Positions 9,399 through 22,000 of a DNA stretch of 64,000 bases are shown here, piece after piece. Both the position numbers and the translations under genes were made by a program. The stretch is from contig JASAMV010007821.1 of assembly GCA_030248065.1 (NCBI GenBank), forward strand, positions 1 to 64,000, in the 5' to 3' direction. The notes beneath the pieces are model-generated. The model was given only the letters and a program-made list of their open reading frames with translations, did no database searches and was not told where the DNA came from. The DNA comes from Rhynchonema sp. JSB1_4 (Eukaryota > Nematoda > Chromadorea > Monhysterida > Xyalidae). Each line of letters begins with the position of its first letter. The first letter of the stretch is position 1.

Positions 9399-11446
9399 AT
9401 GACCTCAATCCGCTTTACCGCCATCAGCCTGCTCCTGATCGTCGCTGCAATCCACTCGGCCGACGCCCTGAGAAGTTAGTCGACCGTTTTAGTTTTTGCA
9501 ATAACCCAGTCACACGATGTACGTAAGGCCATTGGCATACAATCGGACATACACCGTAAACTGGATTACACATTGTATGTACAGTAGCTGTCTGTAATTA
9601 CAAAGAAAAGGACACATGAACTACGCACACGGTTTCCTTAGATCTTTTTTCGGACGGTGTTTCTCGCGCTTATGTTGAGTTGGTGAAGCGCTGCGTTATT
9701 ATGGATTGCTTGAATTGGGCTATGGCCAGATCTCGCATCTACTCCCCGGACACCCGTGTTCGTGAAATATGTACTCTAACTCTTTTAGCGTTCGAGCTCA
9801 TAATGCAACTTGCCGACGTTTTCTTCGGCGGCACCTGTGGAACTGTCCATGTAAGTATATGTACTAGACGGGACCCGTGCCTACGTCCCGGCTACAGCAA
9901 GCTCCGCGCCCGTGTCGTGCCACCCTTCCCCCCCCCCGAAGACCCGTTAGCATACCCAAAGCTACCCGTGAAAATTGACCCGTCCGCACCTCCAAGGGAG
10001 GGGGGCCACAGACGCACATACACATATATAAATACGTCTTCCTGTTTTAGTAGTATAGATATACGCACCCGAGAAAAAATGCCAAACGATTTTAATCATA
10101 TATATGTACAACCTACACACCTGTTTTGTAAAAGATCGAAACAACAAAAGTGACTAAAATGCTCGTACTTCTGCGAAAGTGGCCGTGGCATACTTACACA
10201 GTTGTTCATGTTTCGGGCTTTTACATGATGGAATGAAAACAAACCAGAACGATTCAGCTTTGCCGTGACATAAACTTTTCTCAGGCAATCTTTGAACGAT
10301 TTGAAGTAATGTCTTGACTTCAGTCAGAACAACTTTTTCAATTCATCAAATCCTACGCCACCCTTATGGCGATTGGCACCAAAGTGTCTTTACGCTGCCC
10401 TCTTCGTGCTGCCCAGGTGATGTACCGCGGTGTCGGCTGGCAGTCAGAGAAGCTGCGCATCTATCCTAATGCGGGCGAAGAATGCTACAACCGCGGAGAG
10501 ACGCATTCTTACAAACACACGATCAGCGACGCCCTGGGAGCGCCGACTCAAATGACGATTTGGCATATTTCCGATGAAACTGGTAGACCAGGTGACCAAT
10601 GTTTGACATTTTGAACAAAGGGCATTGATCATTTCAGAGCAGAAATATAGTAAAACGAAAACAAAACGGATGGTTTTGATAAACGAAACCGAACTAATAA
10701 CGAGTTCACCCATCATCATCAAGATTATGGGACGTATAGATGATCAAAAATGACCTATTTTCAGCGATCACAATCGCTCGGATGGTCGTTCTCATGGACG
10801 AAGACGAATACCACTATCCCTTCGGCAACAGGTTGGTTTTTGCACAGCATCAATTTGACAGAATGATATGTACATCCGCACTGTTTGGGTCACGTTTTGT
10901 TTGCAGAAACGCTCGCGACGACAAACCAGAAACCGCGGAAGTGAGTGAATGCATCTACGGCGAGTGGGGCACAGAGTGGTCGGACTGCAGTGCAGACTGT
11001 GGGCCAGGTGCTTTGAATCTGCATGACGTTACGGTTACACACAGACTTATACTGCACATGCCAATTCATAAAGTACAGATTTCGTAATTCACTGCCGTGC
11101 ACTTAAATACACTCCATAGTTAAAGTCCACGTCTGGACCCGAACACTAACCATATGCGCGGATCTCTCTGAAACGTTGCCGGCAGTTTGCCTGGCTGCGT
11201 GTGCGTCTGTTCCCTCGAATGTTTCAAAAGTCGATTTCGGGTTTAGACTGCAGCATCAACTATGGGACGTGTACCTCACTGCACGGCGGCAAATTTGAAA
11301 TTTACTGCACCATTCGTTCAGGCAAGCGTTTTCGTTATCGCGAACTCCTGTACGTGCCGAAAGCAAAGAATAAAGAAAAATGCAAAAAGACTACAAAGCA
11401 AGAGCAAGACTGTGAAGGGAAGGCGTGTGATCGCCGTGATAAGTAA
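9399..11446 (+). CDS. Secreted or membrane protein with a TSP1 repeat
   Basis: Exon 1 (9399-9474) encodes a signal peptide (MTSIRFTAISLLLIVAAIHS). It joins in phase to 9642-9850 (SDGVSRAYVELVKRCVIMDC..), 10324-10591, 10765-10831 and 10907-11007. Exon 3 has SLRC and GVGWQ about 20 residues apart, a possible but weak Ig-like domain. Exon 5 holds a thrombospondin type 1 start, YGEWGTEWSDCSADCGPG, matching W-x-x-W-x-x-CS-x-x-CG-x-G. The last exon (from about 11186 to the stop at 11444-11446) is Cys- and Lys-rich (INYGTCTSLHGGK). Its frame is one base out of phase with exon 5, so a small exon or another donor is missing. The intron after exon 2 carries a Helitron 13 bases inside the donor. TSP1 proteins act in matrix adhesion and axon guidance; the exact role here is unknown. 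Confidence 0.7.
9864..10059 (-). mobile_element. Minimal Helitron, 196 bp
   Basis: Read on the minus strand it starts TCTATACTACTAAAACAGG after host A and ends GGCACGGGTCCCGT-CTAG before host T, identical termini to the element at 7407-8121. It has a C-run (10 bases on the + strand) where the long copy has its G-run. It lies in an intron whose donor is at 9851, leaving 13 intron bases before the element. Confidence 0.87.
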
Positions 11447-13481
11447 TATTATGATGAGACAGCCGTGATCAAATATTTTCTGGCCTTTTCTCCATAGTAA
11501 TGCCCCTTACTTAATGCCTCTCTCTTTAATTATTACTCTGAAAATGATGGCTTTGAAATGGAATCTAAAATTTGTGGATTCTCGCACGAAAAAAGTGTCC
11601 CTGAAAACTGCAGTAAACGACCGTTTAAACAATAAAATGAACTGTGATTTGATACATCGATAACCGTTTAAGCTGAGATATGTATTTTGTCAACCTTTTT
11701 GTCCCTTGACATAAATTGACATACAGTACAAGACTAGCTCTGCTGTCAGACCGGTCTCACATAGCACGCGGGTTAGCGGTTTCGGTTTGAAATAGCAAAA
11801 AGCGGACCAGCGGGTTAGCGGGTGAGCAAAATTTTACGCCTGTTAATCCGCTAATCTGCTCTCGTGCGTGCTTACACAGTAAATCAGCGGATTAGCGGGT
11901 TAGCGGGCCCACTAATCCGCTTTTCACGATTGGGATTGGTTCTTGGCTTTTTACGGGTCAGCCTGCGGCGCATGTTCAGAAGTTTTATACGTATGTACAT
12001 TGGTCACACACATTTTCATAGGGTATGTATACAGCATTTATGACCGATAATGTTCGCTTACATTGCGCTGCTTAAACTGTACATTTTGATGTTACTAGGG
12101 TGCTCTCCAGGGGTGCAACTGAGCGTGAACCAAGCAAACATTCAGCAGCAGGTTGTCAGAGTCATGTATACATAGTACAGTACCTGTTTTTGACACCGTG
12201 CGTTGCTGACGTTCCATAAGTTCCATGCAAGTCAGCAAAATACATACTTACAGTACCTACTGTACGGTTACACCGTCAGTGTTTCTGAGACGCACGCTGC
12301 ATTTGTGTGGGCATACTGTACATTATGTACCGTATATTCGTTTGCCAAGAGCTGTTTGAGTTGCAAAAGTTTCACTTTCATTCTTGTCTCTAAAATAAGC
12401 AAGGTTCGAACGGCAGTTGTTGCCGTCCACTGTGTGACCACGTTGTGTCGCTACACCCTCAGACAGTAATGTGCAGGTCATGCAGTTTATAAAAAATGCC
12501 GCCAACTTTGTTCATACTACATATGTACCTTCTCAGAATGGGTCCGACTCCGATCTCGATCTTCGAGTCCGATCTCGGTCCAAGCCAACATTAATTAACA
12601 GCGACGATGTACATGTAACTCTGATTACTTGACCTGAAAGAGACTTAACGTCATGCATTTCAGAACTGACAACTAATAAAAACACTGTTCCCAGTCCTGT
12701 TCTATTTTTGAACAAGCACACACGGGAGTCTCAGCCGACTTGTGATATGAGCTTAGGTTCGCACATCACGTGCAGGCGCGTCTGGACTGGAACTTCTGGT
12801 CCCATAATAAAGCAACCTGAATACCTATGCTCATGTGTTCATGTTCGAATTTATACTATGTTGCACCAAACAAAGCCAAAACTAATAGCCTATAATGTGG
12901 TACATATATTGACAACGGGTTCCCTATAGTTCATTTGCAACAGGGGCCATAGATCATTAATGTGTACATACTGTAGATGCTTGTTGCCAAGGATGGGCGC
13001 GTTCTGAGCTTATTGAGCGAGGTGTATAAAAGCATCCAAAGTTCAGTTCCGATATCAGGCTTTTGTGTGTTGGATTGTGTTTGCTTTCTGGTCAACGCTC
13101 TTAGTTGCACATAATGTCTATCTGCTAGGAAGGCACGCTTTTATGCGCCAAAGCGCAGGACCATTGCGGAATGGTGCCTTCAGGTTGCTTGCGTTGCCGC
13201 ATTGAATTTTGTGTTTGCTTCAACCCCATTCTGTAATATGACCATCAAAGCAGCTTGCAAGTCATGGACTGAAACTTAGTTCAAGCTTGCAAGCATGGAC
13301 TACCTTTCGCTCGTCTATGCGAATGGATATGAAAAGCAGCACAGCTTTTTTCATAACCACTCGATGGTTATACCACTTGCATGATCTTATCGATGTCTTG
13401 CTACCTGGATTGTTATTTTCAGTAGCCGGCGTTAAAACAAGTTCTAAAATCAAAAACACAAACACAACTCCCAAACGGAAA
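11447..13481. other. Spacer between TSP1 and LAPTM4-like genes
   Basis: No exon with splice support or a recognisable domain was found. It contains the GCGGGTTAGCGG repeat cluster at 11766-11932 and several short palindromes. The stretch before 13482 must hold the promoter of the LAPTM4-like gene. Confidence 0.4.
11766..11932. repeat. GCGGATTAGCGG repeat cluster
   Basis: Direct and inverted copies of GCGGGTTAGCGG and AATCCGCTAATC, the same motif that forms the sub-terminal arrays of the Tourist-like MITE at 4557-5533. The outer GGCCGCATTC ends are absent, so this is a relative or a decayed copy. Confidence 0.6.
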
Positions 13482-15306
13482 ATGCAACCAACAGTACCCC
13501 TCAACCCGGAAGCGGCGCAGCAGACAACTGGATTTGATGAGAACAATCCGCGGCACAAATGCTGTTGCAATCACTTCTCAGCCACGGTCGGGCCACGTGT
13601 CATTTTTGTGTCGATTTTGGCGGTGTTGCGTCAACCGTTCGATGTCAAGCTTGGTATAATCGGATCGGACTGGGTGACAAGGATAAGAGATCGACTACTG
13701 TAGTAGCCACCACTAATTCCGACCCAGCGTAAAAGTTGTTAATTTTAGGCCTGGGAACAACTTTTACGTCACTGAAATTGGGGGCTCAAATTTATCATGA
13801 TCAATAATGCTAAAATGCACGTGACTTTAGGCAAGCGCGTTCCAATCAGATTACCAACTTTGAGGCCGCAACGTTACGCAAACCATCGTGATGTTTCAGA
13901 AAGGCACGTTGATTATTGGTTGGTACCGCGTTGTCATTTGCACCTTGTCGCTGATTGGACGCATATTCGGTCGAGGCAGCTGGATCGCTGTGCTTGCTTC
14001 GATCATCGGCATCGTTGTTGGTGCGACATGCATACAGGTACGCAGGTGTACTCACCCATATCGTATGGAACAGGCAAAACTTCATCAACACAAGACTGTG
14101 AAAATAATGTTATGTTCTCACTGCCTTGCTCACCGGAGCCTGTGGTTGGTGAAATGTTATTTTCGCACAATTTGAGTCAAATGATGCTCTGGTGGGTGAG
14201 CAAATTAGATAGGATTCCGTTCCTCCCAAAATACTGTAGTTCAGAACACTCTCTCGAGTCAGGCCTTCCAGACAATGTATCCTGCCTTTCCAAGGAATGT
14301 ATCCTGTCTTTCCAAGGAATCTCCAGACTCTCCATGTACCAACCTATCATGTCTCTCTTAAATATTTAACTCCGGTACAGTAGGTCATCGTCAGTGCGCA
14401 TTTCCGACATGCTGTACAGTAATCGATTTCGTGACCGGTCAAGGAAAGGTCAACAAACACTGCTGGGAACTTTACACTGATCTGTGAAATCGGTGCTGCA
14501 CATGCACGATGTTTCAGGCTATTCGGAAACGTTCGCCGTCAATGCTTCTGCCGTCAATCATCTACACGGTCACTTCCGTTTTCTCTTTTATTTCATCATT
14601 ATTGTTGAGCAAAACATGAAGTCAAATCCATTGTAGATCATACAAATGATACTCGAAGTTCTGGATTTTGTGCTCTTGATCTTGGTCGGCCCGATTCTGG
14701 TGGCCGAATACATACAAGGCGACGCTGATGTGCGATTTGGTAAGCGACCGTTTTTTCTTAAAATTTTGGCAGATACTCTATGTTCAGCACTACAACCAGA
14801 TTGCGCGCAGTGGGAATGTGATGAAAACGGGAAAGTGAAATAACACGGGCAAAATACCGACGAAGACCACCCCACCCATGGAAACGAAAGGCGCACATCA
14901 CAATAATATTTTTGAAACGATTTTCTGTTGTGCTGCGCGTTTCGGTGACCAGCAGGCAATCGTCGGTGCGGAGCACACCCTGACGGAACAGTACGAAAGG
15001 TCGACGTGCTTTATTCATTCAGGCATATCCATCGGCGTCTACGCATTTCTGGTCACGCTGGTCATCTTTTTTGCGCTCAACAGTTGGTTTCTGTTTGTGC
15101 AGCTGTCGGCCAAGCAGTACCTGCAGGAGAAGAATGACTTCGAGATCTGGCAAGCAAATACGGCTCAGATGCAACAACAGGCTGGCTACTATTACCAGCA
15201 GCAGGCGTACGGTAACCAGCCGGCGCAACCGGGTTCCTTTGTCGGACAGGAACCACCGCCACCCTATATGGACACTAAGCCCACGGTTCATCAGCAGGCG
15301 TATTGA
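13482..15306 (+). CDS. LAPTM4-like lysosomal tetraspan protein
   Basis: Five exons join in phase: 13482-13586, 13900-14037, 14518-14568, 14637-14739 and 15023-15306, giving 226 residues, close to the roughly 230 of vertebrate LAPTM4. The N-terminus has a Cys cluster (HKCCCNHFSAT) running into TM1 (KGTLIIGWYRVVICTLSLI), which mirrors the CC..C..TGT.ILG.WY pattern of the family. TM2 is SWIAVLASIIGIVVGATC, TM3 runs through ILEVLDFVLLILVGPIL, and TM4 is ISIGVYAFLVTLVIFFAL. The cytoplasmic tail is Gln/Tyr-rich and ends with a PPPPY motif, the WW-domain (Nedd4-type ligase) binding site that targets LAPTM proteins to lysosomes. LAPTM proteins sit in late endosomal/lysosomal membranes and affect sphingolipid and transporter handling. 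The start ATG was chosen because it precedes the Cys cluster and the upstream frame is uninformative. Convergent with the RING-CH gene. Confidence 0.72.
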
Positions 15307-16610
15307 TTTATTGCGGTGATTGAGTCTTCTTAGGTTTCGGAAAGTTGCATGTGTGAAAACATCTCTTGTTTTACTAATTTTATCTGTTCTTGACTTTTTT
15401 GGATGGTGTTTAGTGGGAGCGGTGGAGGAACGAACGTTTCTGCCGCAGCCTGAAAGTTTTTCATAGCCACATTCATCGATCATTTGTAGTCAGCAGTTGC
15501 TTGAGACTTATTTTTCGCCGGTGTATTCAACATGAATACAAAAACAAACACCACTACCATTGTTGGTCACACGTAGAGTCCATGAACAATTTATTTGTGG
15601 CCGCGCGCGGCGTCGTTGAAGTGGGCACATAGTTCTTCTCGTGAGAGGGGACTTTTATAATAATACGGGACCAATAAACCTTCACCTTGTGCATGTTACT
15701 GCATAGTGGTTGTTCCATTGCACTCAAAAGGTACAGTGGTTGGTAACATACAGTATGTATATGTATGTATGCAGTCGAATCGAAAAGATAATTAAACTAA
15801 TTAAACTGCACATAACGATTCGTTTATGGCGCGTCAGTCATATCGGAATGAAATTTTCACCAACGCCAAAAATCCGGCTATGTATAATTGTTTTGTCGTC
15901 AGCACAGATCGTCAACTCTGGTTGGTCGTCAACTCAAGCAACCCTGAATGAGTCATTGGCACATGGCATTCGGGCGATTGCGACGAAGAGACGGTGTGCT
16001 TGTAGATACGAAACGAATATGAGCCAAGAAGCTATAAATTACAATTGCAAATATGGGTGGTTTGTCTTTGTGGGGGGGGGCTCGATGTTGTATATATAAG
16101 GTAGCTCAGCTGCGGCGAAAGGACCTGGGTCCGAGTCCCAGTTGTTGCAAGCAACTTTTGTTCATAAAAGATTTTTGTTCGTATTGCGTTCCCGTTTTTC
16201 TCTCTCAAATTACAATTAAGTGGAAGTGTTTTTAAGCCACAACGCCGATTCAATTATCCACTTGTCATCGCCGTCGCAATAGATTTTATCACATCGTCGG
16301 ATTAAATTCAACAACAAAAGCTTGGTGCTATTTCACAGTTTTATCAGGGTGACTATTCTATGTCAATGACTTGCTTTCACAGTATCAGGAATCAAAGACG
16401 TGTTGTCAGAAGACACCAATATAACGGACAGAATTCACAGTGAATAATGAAAACCTGAATGGCAGTTGGTTTAGTTACCTAAAACAGTACAAGATCGAAG
16501 TACTAGTTTGACAAAAACAGCTATTATTTGTTTGAAATTGGCACCGCAGTGTTTCTGACCTGTCAAAGAAATTTTTAGAGAAAATTTTCGTCAAATGATC
16601 TACATATGTG
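15307..16610. other. Convergent spacer with tRNA-like and GTCGTCAAC repeats
   Basis: This is the 3' side of both flanking genes. AATAAA at 15673 may serve the LAPTM4-like gene. A GTCGTCAAC repeat fragment lies near 15907-15960 and a tRNA-like fragment near 16100-16150. No gene seen. Confidence 0.4.
16101..16150 (+). repeat. Truncated tRNA-like sequence
   Basis: GGTAGCTCAGCTGCGGC resembles a D-arm/A box. CTGGGTCCGAGTCCCAG forms a perfect T-arm with a B-box-like loop. The anticodon arm is missing, so this is a tRNA fragment or SINE remnant, not a working tRNA. Confidence 0.45.
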
Positions 16611-19020
16611 CTAAGGTGCCAAGAGTGGTTGTTGTTGTTGCTGCTGCGGCGGTGGAATACCATAATTGCTTGGTGGAGGCACATGGTGCACTTGCACAGG
16701 GACAGGCCCCTGGGCTTGCGGAGGCGGAAAGCCACCGGTGGCAATTTGAGTTTTATACGCCCTCCTGGCCTGCCAATATTCCTGGTCATCCTTCATATCG
16801 TAGTTTCGAATTCGCCAATTCTGATTAATGGCGCAACATCGGAACATTATGCGACAGAGCGAGGCTTCGGCACGATACTGGGTGAACACGGCGATGAAGA
16901 AGGAACAGAAGAACAGGATCGAGCAGACAATTACGATGATGTCGTCCGAATTGAGCGAGGTGCGAAGTCTGAAAAAGTATATTATTTTGGGGTGTGTTTT
17001 GCAGATTGTTTGTTTGTGTATACGCGAACAGCGGCCGTGTTCAATGCACAAATGTTTTGGACAGCTTACGCTCTTCACTTCGGTGCGTCAATTCCCACTT
17101 ACTCCCAAAACATTTTTGTGCGTTGAACAATGCTACTGTTCGCGTATACACGCAAACAATTAACAATTGAGGTCAGCCAGCTGGAAGTTATCATCATCAT
17201 TTCTTGTGGCGTAACCGCCACCCACCGAGGGTGGTTGCGCAACGGCCCCCGGTTTTCGCTTTCGAGAATTTGTGCCATCATGTATGCACTGATGAAGAAC
17301 TGGATCCAGTATGCTTTCCGTGCCATGACTGTTGTCAGCCGCCGCTATCAACGCACTAAATTGCTGGTATCCTTCCGTGAAATCAATGAAACACCAGCCA
17401 GTTGTCCGCATGTCCAATCAACCAACCTTCCATGCGGATCAGCCCTGAGATAGAGTATGCTGAGTGCGGCACAACCGAGCATGACGATGAAGACAAGCAC
17501 GAACACGACGTGGAGGATGCGATCGGCTGCCGAACAATGTGGCAGGTGCACACGTTGCAGCTGGAATGCGACCGCGGGTTGGCTTAGTGTGTCGGTTATA
17601 CTATGTAGCTGAGTAAGTGTGCCTTTTTGTTCTTATAGGAGCCCTTCCCGATTGCCCTCTTCTAGTTGAAGGCCCTCTTTCAGAGCATTGCTAAAAAATG
17701 GAAGCCTGGGCTCGCATTAGACGTGCATTGTTTCGCTGTATTTAGTTCATTTTTGTAATTTCAGCTTTTTTGACAAGTCTCTAGACAAGTGTCACTTTTC
17801 GGTCAGCCCCTACTATCTATGTTATATCTGAAACCAGAGCTGAAAAATGACCACATCGCTCATATGCAGATAATATCCGTGAAATGACCTCCCACCCACG
17901 AGGCCTTTTCCCGGAAAAAGCCACATATTCTAAAATTACTCCCCGTTTCATTATAATTGTCGCGCCACCCGCAGGTAACAATGCATAATTTATGAAAACA
18001 TGCGTGTCACTCAATAATGAACTGAAATTGCTCTCCAATGCTAAACACTGTTCGGACAATATTGGGTGCCAAAATGGATACCGAAAATCATCAAAATCAT
18101 CATAAGCCCCTTACTACAGCGTTTCACCCAATAATTTCAACTTTCAGTGCCAAAATGTGACACAATGGGCGCGATTACGCCACCAATAATGAATTATGCC
18201 CGTTACGACACCCCAACATCCGACTATAGTGGACACGCAACACTAATCTGATTGGGATAAACAGGATATGAATGAACACTCAATAGAGCTGCTGCGCGTG
18301 TAATTGGGATGGAATTGCATGACTTTTGTGGGCAGGTTAGGTATACCTTCGTATGTTCCATCCGCAAATGTTTTGCCACACTTACCCGAAGACAATTATG
18401 CATTTTGTAATAGTATCCGCACAGTTCACAACGAGGTGTTGGGCACATTTTTTTCGACGAAATTTCGAGCCAATGCTGAAAAACATTGTCTGTATGCCTT
18501 TGCCAAGCCTTAGTTTCCATTCAGAAACGCAAACTAGCAAAGTACATGTGTAACTAACCACCAAACAAGCGGTGTGCACCCATTTCATCGTTCCCGCGCA
18601 TCGACAAGGCGACAGCATGGTGTCCTGAGGGTTCTCGGAGGGCAGATGACAAATACGACAGACGGGTCGCATTGATGAGGCCGCTGTATCCAATGACGCC
18701 CTTGACGGACAGGGTGTGATGCGTCCCATCGCGGTCGGGACCGCGACCGAGCTCGGATGCGGACCATTTTGCTGTTGTTGTTGCACAACCGCGGACAGTA
18801 ACGGTGCGGTCAGATGATGTGACGGGTGGTGCACGTGGTGAATCACTGGACCTCCGTGGTGCATATGGTGACCCCCGCTCCTCTGATGATGACCACTTCG
18901 GCCAGACTCGACGTCAGGGGCATCGCATGAAACATTGTAGTTGGACAAGGTCTTACGCAGGAAACCGTTCACGTCGAAACCCAGACCCGATCTGGGCGCA
19001 TGATGGGTGGATTCGGTCAT
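16611..19020 (-). CDS. RING-CH (MARCH-type) membrane E3 ubiquitin ligase
   Basis: Five exons on the minus strand join in phase: 18559-19020 (ATG at 19018-19020), 18386-18475, 17395-17608, 17226-17328 and 16611-16968, giving 408 residues. Residues about 125-175 form the C4HC3 RING-CH: CRICHLPSENPQ, LSPCRCAGTMKWVHTACL, then CPTPRCELCG, with the usual two residues between CL and W if the donor after GTG at 18559 is used. Hydrophobic segments follow: RILHVVFVLVFIVMLG, a weaker YWIQFFISAYMMAQ, and DDIIVIVCSILFFCSFFIAV. The tail is Pro/Gln-rich. The N-terminus is His-rich. MARCH ligases ubiquitinate membrane proteins to drive their endocytosis; two TMs are usual, so the middle segment is odd. Exons 3-5 could instead be a separate tetraspan gene, since exon 2 ends in phase 0 and the join is not unique. 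A leader intron lies just upstream of the ATG. Confidence 0.66.
17005..17190. mobile_element. MITE in the RING-CH gene
   Basis: Inverted arms of about 55 bases, each carrying GTGTATACGCGAACAG and a TTCAA-GCACAAA-ATGTTTTGG block. It lies in the last intron (16969-17225). The outer sequence ATTGAGGTCAGCCAGCTGGAA also occurs at 44815-44836 in a polycystin intron. Confidence 0.6.
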
Positions 19021-22000
19021 TTTTTGGAAAATCTGCAATCAGGAACATATTTGAAAAAGTTACCCTTTGCTTGAAAAGGTATCAACGAAACCGAACCCAC
19101 GTATCTGAACTTTCCGTTCAGGAAAGTACATAGCGCATTATCGCAAGTCAATGCAACATGCTGGCGAAACAAGTGCAAACGAGCGGTTTCACCTTTTGTT
19201 CTCAAAACGCCATAAAGTTACCTACAATATACGTACGAAGACAAACAAACTTATGACGACCGTGATGTTGGGCAAAGTGGAAACACAAAGAGACAAAGGT
19301 AACGAAATATGAACGTTGCGCACTAAAATGATAATGATCACAAATAAACAAATGGGGAATGAAATTGCGGGAAATGGACATGTTGACTATTTATCAACAA
19401 AAGGGGATGAGTATGCCAGACTAACCAGTGTGGGGTGTGTTTGTTAGGTCATGTTTGAAGTCCAATCAATCTTATCGAAAACGACGCATACATTTCAGAC
19501 AGTCCATCATTTTCACTTGTTTTAGAAGTTTGACTTTGATGGATGTCACAACGCAAAAAGTGACTCCGGCAATGAAAATTCAAACCCGCGGATATTTAAA
19601 ACCCGCCGAAAATCCGGGGATAAACACACATACAGCTTTGCGACAGGCTACTGAAACTGCGAATAGCAAACACAAACTGTTTGCGCATTTGACTGTATTT
19701 CGATAAAAATCTATGTACTTGAGAGAGCTTTGATAAGTGTTGTCTTTACATTTGGACCGGCCACTACGCACAAACCACAGTTTGACCGCAAATACCAAAA
19801 GTAAATATCGCAATATTAGTGGCATAATACACGATAATAATAATGCAAGAATAAATAAAAGGGGCAGCGCAGAACATTTTGGGCTTCCGAACTGTAATAG
19901 ACAAACAACACAAGAGCGCTTCTGGGCCTGGCAGGGGTATGTTGCTTGTCTCGGTTGGCCCTTCTCCTAAAAGACATAAAATCTGGCACAGATTTCTTGG
20001 GTGCCAGAAAAATTTGGCGCCCGATATAACCAGTATTCTTTTCCTATGACCGGTTGGTACCAGCCAAAGTTTTTCATTCAAAAGTAACCGAACGTCGTGG
20101 CAGCATCATCAGATCTCTTTCGGTCTAAAGTACACAAACACGAACATTAGCGCGGGAGGTGGTTGTTATTATAATGAGAGGGCGGGGTACTACACGGGAC
20201 CGCCGACTGAGAAAAAATGCCGGTAATTTTCGGTTAGGGGGTACAGTTGCTTGGTTACTTTATCCACGATACGACGCGGCTCACAAATGACCAATAAGTC
20301 CAAATTTTCAGTGAAATCAGGCGCGGAAGTTACACAGAAACGCACAGACACAAATGATGACCGCTGCTATCAGAAAAGTGACCGACCTTCCAACGCCTGA
20401 AACAACACACATAAACACACAGGTGCGCATCAGCGCGTAAATTCGGCCCATTATCACCTGGAATGCAAAATGTGAATAATCGCGTTTGCATTTTGGAGGT
20501 TGTGTGTGTCTGGCTACCTCAACAATTTACAACACTGCAATCAAATAAGCACCCATGTAGTGACCGGTGATGACCTCGCCTCGAAAACTGACGGACTAGT
20601 CAAAGTCAGAATTTGCAAATTATAGCGTGCGGGATTCATGGCAGTGAAGTCTTTAGCTGACGAAATCTCTTGCACACGATCACCAAAAAATAGTGCAGTT
20701 CGCAGATGTTTCACAAGTTGACATTGGAGCTGGAAATCATTTTGGCACTCTGCAAGACGAAACTTCATACGGGGAATAACGAAATCACCGTGTGCGGGAT
20801 TACATCTAAATTGTGGCGCACGGTGATTTTAATGTGATTTAGTTGTTGCGCTTCACGATTAGACAGGCGCAGAGATATACTCTGCGGAAGGAATAAATTT
20901 TTTACGACCTTTCAACGTTGCTCGCACGCGTGTGTTAACACCAGAAATGTGTATTCATTGAAACATAAAATCGAATATGCGTGCAGAATTGAAATTGGTC
21001 ATGGATCAATCAGTGAACTATAGAAGTGAAAGTTTGCCTATATCGTTTGTTCGAGTGAGGACTCTCTAGAAATCAACTTTTACAGGTGAAACAAAAGCTC
21101 AGTCAGGTGAACACGATGTTCTTTTACATAACGCAGCAGCAATATGCGACCAAAAAGTGAGAAAAAGAAAACCCAACAGATGAAAATCAATCAATAAAAT
21201 AAAGTTAGGGAAAGAGAAAATGCATCGTCGCGCGCGATAATGGTTTACACTTTTTGGTGTGCGCATGATATTATGGGGGTTATCCGATATAAATCGGACG
21301 ACAGGATAATTACGACATCCCCAGGTAGATACCCATATGCCTGCGTGTCTAACCATTCTGCACATAATAATCATATCACCTTACATTTTGTACATTCATC
21401 CAATGCACTCTTAGTGACTGGTTGGCTGGCTGCACTAAGATTGAGAATTTTACATATTATATTCAACAAATCAAGTCACTTTTGCGCGCGGGCATAAGAT
21501 TATTGCGCGACATACCTGAGATGTGCAGAGACCAAGGGAGTTCGATAGAGGCTCTAAAGATGCAACCCGCTGCAACCTGCTGCACATCACAGCGGTTGTA
21601 TTTGCGTAGATGTTGGTTGCGCGCAAGAGAGAGAGAACAGAAAACAACATCTTCCAACGTTATGTATATATTTTATTTTTCTATCTCGCGTCACATAACC
21701 TCGTGTACGAAACATACTGTAGGGCACAGCGGTAAGGCACTATACGTGGTCCGAGATTTGGTGACAGAAAGAGCGACAAACGACACCTTTGGAATGACCG
21801 GGCAGCACACAAGAGAGAGAAATCACAAACAGCACATCACAAACGGGCAGAGCAGAGTCACTTTTCTCGCGCGTAATAGTGCGCGCACAAAAAAAAATTC
21901 AATTTTATATGAATATTTCACCACGCCACACAGCGGCGGGCGACTTGTGGTACGAACGTATATGTACGTACGTTTGTGGTGAGCGCAAATGTTTGTGACA

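Noticed and set aside
10366..10614. Separate short gene starting at the internal ATG 10366
   Set aside because: It is the middle of an exon that joins in phase to a signal-peptide exon upstream and a TSP1 exon downstream.
21422..21982. 186-codon frame in the long spacer
   Set aside because: Biased composition around GAGAGA and simple repeats, no hydrophobic or domain pattern, no splice neighbours.
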